DNA from: Lumnitzera littorea
Taxonomy: Eukaryota > Streptophyta > Magnoliopsida > Myrtales > Combretaceae
Assembly: GCA_024138015.1 (NCBI GenBank)
Contig: JAMXBB010000008.1
Location: forward strand, 62,001-126,000
Length of the DNA: 64,000 nt
Reading direction: 5' to 3'
Position numbers and translations under genes: made by a program
Notes under the pieces: model-generated
What the model saw: the letters and a program-made list of their open reading frames with translations, nothing else
Databases searched by the model: none
Told to the model about the DNA's origin: nothing
Shown: one piece after another, positions 57,495 through 64,000 of the stretch
How the letters are laid out: each line of letters opens with the position of its first letter
Numbering within the stretch: the first letter of the stretch is position 1

Positions 57495-59370
57495 AAAACA
57501 AGTTTCAGTTGTTAAATGCTAATATTTAGGTTTAATTAAGATTATAAAATTATAGGTTAATTTAAAGATTGAAAAATAACATCTTACTAATCTTCTAATT
57601 TCATAAATTATGCTGTTTCAAGAGTTTCTTATATTAAGAAAAAAAATTTGAGAAATTTGTATATGTTACTTACTAATAATTTTTGTTAATAGGATCATGC
57701 AACTAGTACTTAAGCAACCTTATGAATGCATTAATCGATAACTTTAGTGAAATTGGTATTAAACAATACAAATCTTCTTTTAATTTAATCATTGTCAATA
57801 TTGCTTAGTGACATAAACTAACAATTAATTATGGATGATAATTGAGCTTTATGAAGTCTCTTGATTAGATGTTGTTTATATCACATGAATTATTATTTTT
57901 TATTAAATTTAAAATTCCTTCTCTCTTTTTTTTTTTTTTAACAAAGACGTGGTTTGATGTTTCTTTCATTTATATGATTGTAATAATTTATATACTATTT
58001 CTTTCTTTTAGATAACTATTTCTATTTTCCTTATGTTTTTAAATTCTGCAAGAGACTAACATTTAGTACTTAAACTAATATTAGTGGTAGTTTTAGTCTT
58101 ATTTTGTTTAGTTTAACTTTTTCCTTTCTTTTCTTAGTTTGCTCGTTTTTTTTTTTTTTTAAGAAAAGAAAACTTCAAGTGTTGAATTGGTCAAAAGAAC
58201 TCAAATTAGACTTCACAATTTTCAAGAGCAACACCAAAAACCAAGGAAGGTCCTAATTCTCTTTTCTTTATTTTTAGCTTTCTTCCACCTGATTATATAT
58301 ATATATATATATTGTTACTATGTATATTAGTGACAATGTACAACTTAACTATAGGGACAAAGATAGATTATATATGCTATTGTTCTACTCACTTAAGCTT
58401 TTGATTAAATTTACCAAAATTTTTCCAAAATTTAGAAACTTGTGACCACCACCCTACCCCCACCCCACAAATAATTAAGCAAGCATTTTTTTTTTTTTTC
58501 GAATCTAGCCATTCCTTTATGAATTTAGGATATTTTGTTAGAATTGAATTATTAAATCTTTAGAGTTTAAAGTTACTTTTATCTTAAGCTTAGACTTAGA
58601 CTCGAGATTAGCATAAATATAAAGGGGTTAAAGTTTAGTCATTCTGATTTCTGAGCTTGATTTTTTATGATAGTCATCTATCCTTCATTTTCAAAATTTT
58701 AGGTTAGGTGAATAAAAGAGATTTGCCATTCGAAAGTTCTTTGAAAAATCAAAGCAGTTGGAAGCATAAAGTAAATTGAATTGAATAGATAAAAATAAAT
58801 TGCTAAAGATTGGTATGGATCGATCTTGGTCCATTAGAAGAGTAAGAGCTTTTCCCACTACCAATAGCAAAAAGGTAGAAAATAATTAAGGTTATTAAGG
58901 ATCGGCCTTGGTCTGTCAAAAGAGCAAAATACTTTCCTACTTACAACTGCTAAAATAATTCAAAGAGCTAAGTTAGTAGGGATCAACCTCGATTCCTTAA
59001 AAGAGTAAGGTACTTTCGTAATGCTAATCAAGCTTCAATAAAGAGAAAATTCAATTAAATTAATAAGCTTCCTAACAAAAATTAAGAGAAGTAAAGGGAC
59101 AAATAGAAGATGAATTGATATAACATGCACTCAATCTAGTTTTCTTAGTTAAAAATGATTAAGGAAAATTTCGCTCCTCTTGAGTTAAAGCAAAAGAAAT
59201 CTTTATGACTTTTTCTTAATTAGTTTATTTTTTGTTATGATCTCTAGTTTAGTTTTTACTTAAGTGTTGTGATTAACTTTGAATTCTCTAGATTAATCAT
59301 TGAAATTCAATAAGTTCCAATATTAAGCTTTTGCTTGTCTTTAAGCAAAAACTAAATTATAAGACTATTT
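57495..59370 (+). other. 3' region of the plus Athila/Tat-like element
   Basis: Non-coding, with T-rich tracts (57928, 58147, 58487) and three diverged ~90-base repeats (AAGGATCGGCCTTGGTCTG type) at 58800-59030, shared in inverse with 41340-41600. It ends in a decayed TGCTTGTCTTTAAGCAAAAA-type block and purine-poor remnant before the LTR start TGATGATGC. A TA microsatellite is at 58291-58312. Confidence 0.55.
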
Positions 59371-62300
59371 GATGATGCATGTCACGTCCTAAATAGGAGA
59401 CGTCATAACAGTCCCATCGTATAAACTAACCTAAAATAGAAGCCGATATCACAAACCTATGGCTTTTGGTATCTGAACTTAAAAGAAAAGTCAAAAGCCC
59501 ATATTTAGTGCATTCCTCATTTCTCACTTTCCCAGCCAACAGCACACTAACCTGGAGGTAATGGTATCTATTCGTATTGATCTTCACTAATCACCTACAA
59601 AAAAGTCTATAAGGGTGTGAGTACAACTATCTTAGTAAGTGAGACAGAGTCAAAAGAGTACTAAACAATCACACGTAAGGTTATTAAATTATGATGAATG
59701 CAGTGCAATCAATCATTTGAAACATCGCATAATGTTATCCAGTTTATTAAGAAGTTGGAAAAATTACATCTACTCTAACCTGGATTGAGAAGTTTTATTG
59801 TGACTCAGATCAAACCAAACCTAGGCTTATACAATGGAGAACACCCTCCTCCTATGACCATCTTCAAACCATGGTCTCTACCCTTACCACGACCTCTTCA
59901 CCTATTACTTAGTCGATTAAGGATAGAAAAAGGACCGTTTTAACTATCCTTATCGAAGAGAGTTGGTACTTGGCCTGACACTCCTAATCATTTCCACTAA
60001 CGGGTGCTATGCATGTCTAGTTTTATTGTAGTCGAATCATTATTAGTTGTAATTAGGGGAGATCAAACAAGTCTACACAATACAAAAACAATGCGATCAT
60101 GTAAAACAACACACCAAGGAATTCAACTCTTATCACAACTGAACACCAATCACACGCATTACAATCACAAACAAAAATACTCTTAAGTCTCCAAATATTT
60201 TAATACAGTATCTCAACAAGCGGTAAAACTTCAATCCCAACTTACCTACTTAGATGCTCACTATAGGAAATTCAGGTCATCAATGATTTAATCACTAGGA
60301 GACCTTATATACATAAAACCTAAATTTTATTTTCGTAATAGTTATGAAAACATTAAAATTTTATCTAAAACGGTTATATATATATATATATATATATATA
60401 GTATATTATCATTTTCCTTATACAATAATATATAGATTTATTATATCATTTATCAATTATTAATAATATACATAATTATAATATTATGTATAATATATTT
60501 TTTCAGTCATATCGAAACGTACTTTTAATTATATAAATCACATTTCAATTACAGTAAAGTTATCTAATACGTAAATTTTTCTAATATTATAGAGATATAA
60601 TGACTTCTAATGAGTAGTTCAAATTTCTAATATAATTATACTTATCTAAATAAATATTATCATATTATACGTATTTTATGTAATTAATCTATATTTTGCA
60701 TAATTTTTCAATATATATAATATTGATATTTTCTAATCCTAATATATATATAACATATACTAATCGTTAAAATATCATCAAATATATTAAAAAATTTACT
60801 TTTTATCAAATCTGACCAATTCATATATATGTAGTTTTTATTTCCTTACTTATCACATTTTAGCCTATTATTACTAAAAATGAGTCTCGATTCTTAATTT
60901 AAGCTATTTTACTATGCAAATTCATAATAAGTAGCTCGGGTTACCAAATAATTTCCTAAAAATTTCTTTAAACTCCTAAAAATATGGAGAATTTAGTCAT
61001 CACTTAGTTTTGTGTTATCAATTTACCACCTATATGCTTAAATTTACAATTTTACCCCTAAATTATACTTAATTACCTAAATGTTATTCTTTTTACAAAA
61101 GTTATTTTCAACCTATCCTGACATCACTATAATTCACCAAAAGTCAATATAGGTTAGTTTTCATAAATTAATTTTACAAAACCTATTTATTTCATATTTT
61201 TACATTAATTATAGCTATTTTTATGGCTAAAAATTATAATAAATATTAAAAATACATGAATAAAAAATTGGGATACATAGCAATTATATATATATATATA
61301 TATCATGTATATTCTACAAAAAAATTTTAAGCTAGAAATAATATCATTTAATACATTTATTTTGAAAGTCAAAATTCAAGAAAATAGTAACTTCCTTAAG
61401 CAAATGTATTAAATATTCAAAATGTAACAAAAATAAAAATATTACATGAAAGCATATCCAAAAGAATCTAAATATAAATTTTTCCAAAATTTTTTGGGTG
61501 GAATTACTATTTTTTTTAAATAATTGAAAAACAGAGCAAAAGTTTGACCAACATGTTCTTAGTTGCTTTGATGGCTGACCGTGAATGGGGAGTTGTCGGA
61601 AGGCCTAGTCAAGGGGTAGACTACTTGGGACGGTTGGGTTTCATAGCAAATTAAGGCTTGCCGTAAAAACTAGACTAGCTCAATTCCAGCTCTATTTTTG
61701 TATAATTTTTCTATTTTTTGTAATATTTTTCTTTGATGATCCTAGGTTTCTAAAATGTTTAACCAAATGTCAAGAGTCCCATTTATGTGGAATTGAGTTG
61801 GTTAAATTTTCCTAACCCTTGAGAGATTTTTTTTATTATTAATTAATTAATATAAGTTAGTAAGAGGTGTCTCAATTTCACAAAAAGCACTTTTGACTCA
61901 TCCATGCTACTGTTAAAATTCTGCTACGCCTTCTTCCTGAATTTTCCAACCAATTCTCTTGAATTTTAGATAAGCTTTGCTATTATTTTAGCATAATTTT
62001 AATATTTCAGGTATATTATGTCAGTATTTAGTTAGTTTATTACTATAAGAGTATATATTCTATGTACATATCATGTGTAATGTATATTTATACTCATATA
62101 GTAATGTTTTTAACATACCTTTTATTTTTAAGATATGTTTCTTATTTATTTTCATGAATTCAACACATATTATATATAATTAAGTGATTTCAAGTTAATT
62201 TACGTGTATAATATTATTTATACCAAATATACTCATAAAAATACGTATATATTCATATAGTAAATTATAATATATTATCTTATTTTATAATTTAATTAAC

Positions 62301-62822
62301 TTGTCTCAAATTCTTGTCGCATTCTGAACTCAATTTTAGAAATTCCAATCACATTTATACTATATTGAATAATCCTACTTTTAAGGGCAAAATTGAAATT
62401 TTGGATCATTCTTTTCCAAATCTAACTTCACTGAGTTATTTTAACTAATTTTTCTATTTTAGTCATAAAATCTAAGCTTAATCAGATAACTTTTCCTTAA
62501 AAGCTCTAAATCTAGGTTTAATTGTCCTAAATACAATTTTAAGAGCTTATAATGCAAAAATTAAATATATTTTTTATAGTTCTTTTATGCTATTTTAGAA
62601 TTTAATCAAATTAATTTTGTGTTTTTTAAGCTTAATTCATTTAAATTTTATTTTTAAGGACTTTTGGCGCATTTTATAAAGTTTTCATGGTTTTTAGACA
62701 TTTTTTAAATAATTTGAAGTAAAAGCATTGATTCTAGAATGAAGCGAAAGAAGTTTGGAAGAGAATTGAGTGAGAGTGAAAGTCTAGGAAGGACCACAGC
62801 TAGGGTCTACAGCCGTGGTCCC
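59371..62822 (+). repeat. 3' LTR start of the Athila/Tat-like element, split by a solo LTR
   Basis: 59371-59379 (TGATGATGCA) joins to 62557-62822 once the solo LTR and one TSD are removed, restoring homology to 51697-51970. It is cut again at 62823. Confidence 0.65.
59380..62551 (-). mobile_element. Giant solo LTR (TSD ATGCA)
   Basis: On the plus strand TGTCACGTCC to GAGCTTATA, 3172 bases, flanked by ATGCA at 59375-59379 and 62552-62556. It belongs to the same LTR superfamily as 43845-46737 (shared opening TGTCA(C/T)G(T/C)CC, CCATCTTCAAACCATGGTCTC-like segment and AACGGGT(G)CTATGCAT) but is more diverged. A TA microsatellite at 60371-60400 and an AT-rich centre are specific to it. Confidence 0.88.
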
Positions 62823-64000
62823 TGTAAGCCTCAAAGTTAAGCCAAGTAACCGTAAGATTGAACTTAGAACCCAATGTTTAGGGCGATCGGTTAAAGGATC
62901 CGATCAAACCCAAATTATAAACTATTGAGAGAAATATTAGTAAAAATGACCCCGTAAACTTAAACTTAAGAAAATAAGTAATAAAATAAGAGACTATAAA
63001 ATTTTCAAATTTTAAACATAATAATTGCTAATTACCGAAAAGGCTAAAAGTGTAATTTAATAACTAATAAATTACTAAAGATAGATTATATGTATACTAA
63101 AAATAATAGAATGACCTAAATAATATTTAAGAATATTTATTTGTACTATATATTAATATACATATAAGTATAAATACGCGTAATTACTTAAAATACATGA
63201 AATGTGCTAAAATAATACTAAATGCTTAAATAAAATTCATAATTAATTAAGGAAAAATCAAGAAAAATCAGGAAAAATCATGAATCATCCAGAATTGGGT
63301 CGTGGCAGCTAGGAAAAATAAGAAAAAATTTGGCCAATTAAATTAAGACAACACAAAAGCCAAAAAATAAGGGATAAGGCAATTGTCTTATCCCATTTAA
63401 TGCACAATAAATTCCACAAAGCTCTATAAATAGCAGGAAAAATTACAGAGCTCATTTGGACAGATACAAATCAGAGAAAATTAGAGAGAGTTGAAAATTC
63501 AAGAGAAAATCCAGAAAATAAAAAAAATAAGAAAAACTGTGCAGTTAAGGATTTTACCGGGAACCCACATCAAACGAGGAGCTGGGAGTGGACGGCCACC
63601 ACCACCATACGGTGGTGGTAGCGCCCAGGCCGGCCGACAAGGCCACGGCGGCCCGCGGTGGCCGGAGCCACCCAAAATGGTGAGTCCAATTTCCAGCCCG
63701 AAGCTTGTGTAATTTTGTAAAAATAGTAAATATAATTAGAAAATTATGAATTTTTTTATTCTGGGATATTTTTGTATGTAGTTTGTAGAAAAAATATTAT
63801 TTTGATGAAATTATGTCCTGTAATATATGGCCCTTAAGAAATCGTGCAAAACCGAGCACATTTCGGTTTAGAAATAAATGACCTTAGGAGTGTAGTTTCA
63901 AGCCCAAAATTTTTCTGTAGATTACTTAGATGATATAGAACAGTACTATGAAGCCCATTTTCAAAAATTAATTTTCGAAATTTTTAGATAATTTTTAGGC
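62823..64000 (+). repeat. Giant LTR, first 1.18 kb (continues beyond the window)
   Basis: TGTAAGCCTC start, then strong collinearity with 41619-42780. TATA box CTATAAATAG at 63424-63433, GC-rich hairpin at 63598-63616, GGTGAGTCC at about 63680. A small open frame (63491-63712) spans the GC-rich leader. The left flanking 5-mer is GTCCC. Whether it is solo or the start of a full element is outside the window. Confidence 0.85.

Noticed and set aside
1..64000. tRNA or rRNA genes
   Set aside because: TGGTATCA-type matches are primer-binding sites next to LTRs. I saw no cloverleaf or rRNA sequence.

Overview
The window looks like repeat-dense nuclear DNA of a flowering plant. It is AT-rich, I find no intact host gene, and almost everything recognisable is LTR retrotransposon sequence in several layers of nesting. 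Most calls rest on reading decayed coding sequence in all frames, on matching direct repeats, on TG..CA termini, on primer-binding or polypurine signals, and on 5-bp target-site duplications (TSDs) read by eye. No alignments were run.

Layout. (a) 1-2263: no gene seen; contains CATGAAC-rich repeats. (b) 2264-15268: a plus-strand Copia element of Sirevirus type, with gag, two zinc knuckles, protease start, integrase, an env-like ORF and a 3' LTR. It lacks its 5' LTR and its RT/RNase H. A complete minus-strand CRM-like Ty3 element (4170-10549, TSD TACAT) sits inside the protease active-site motif. (c) 15270-15813 and 28147-28360: two parts of one minus-strand Ty3 gag, split by a 12.3-kb plus-strand Tekay/Del-like element (15814-28146) with LTRs of about 2.9 kb and an extra ORF upstream of gag. 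(d) 28361-35430: an island without recognisable retroelement coding sequence; it holds a MITE-like element and simple repeats. (e) 35440-51695: a minus-strand Athila-like element. It is split by a small LTR element carrying a fragment of the host ribosome-biogenesis gene IMP4 (37746-41062), by two giant solo LTRs nested head-on (41619-47606 containing 43845-46737, TSDs TTTGT and CTAGA), and by a solo CRM LTR (48841-49687). (f) 51696-64000: a second Athila/Tat-like element on the plus strand. It is interrupted by a 3'-truncated CRM-like element (52184-57494), by a giant solo LTR (59380-62551, TSD ATGCA), and by another giant LTR that begins at 62823 and leaves the window.

How it works together. 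There are no operons or pathways. The organising principle is insertion of one element into another, which gives relative ages: Athila-like and Sirevirus-like hosts are oldest, CRM-like and Tekay-like elements came later, and the solo LTRs with perfect TSDs are youngest. Nearly all coding regions carry stops and frameshifts. The most notable items are the IMP4 fragment captured in sense orientation by a short LTR element, the family of ~3-kb solo LTRs with a conserved TATA box, GC-rich hairpin leader and splice-donor-like site, and three CRM-clade-like copies, which may mean a pericentromeric location.
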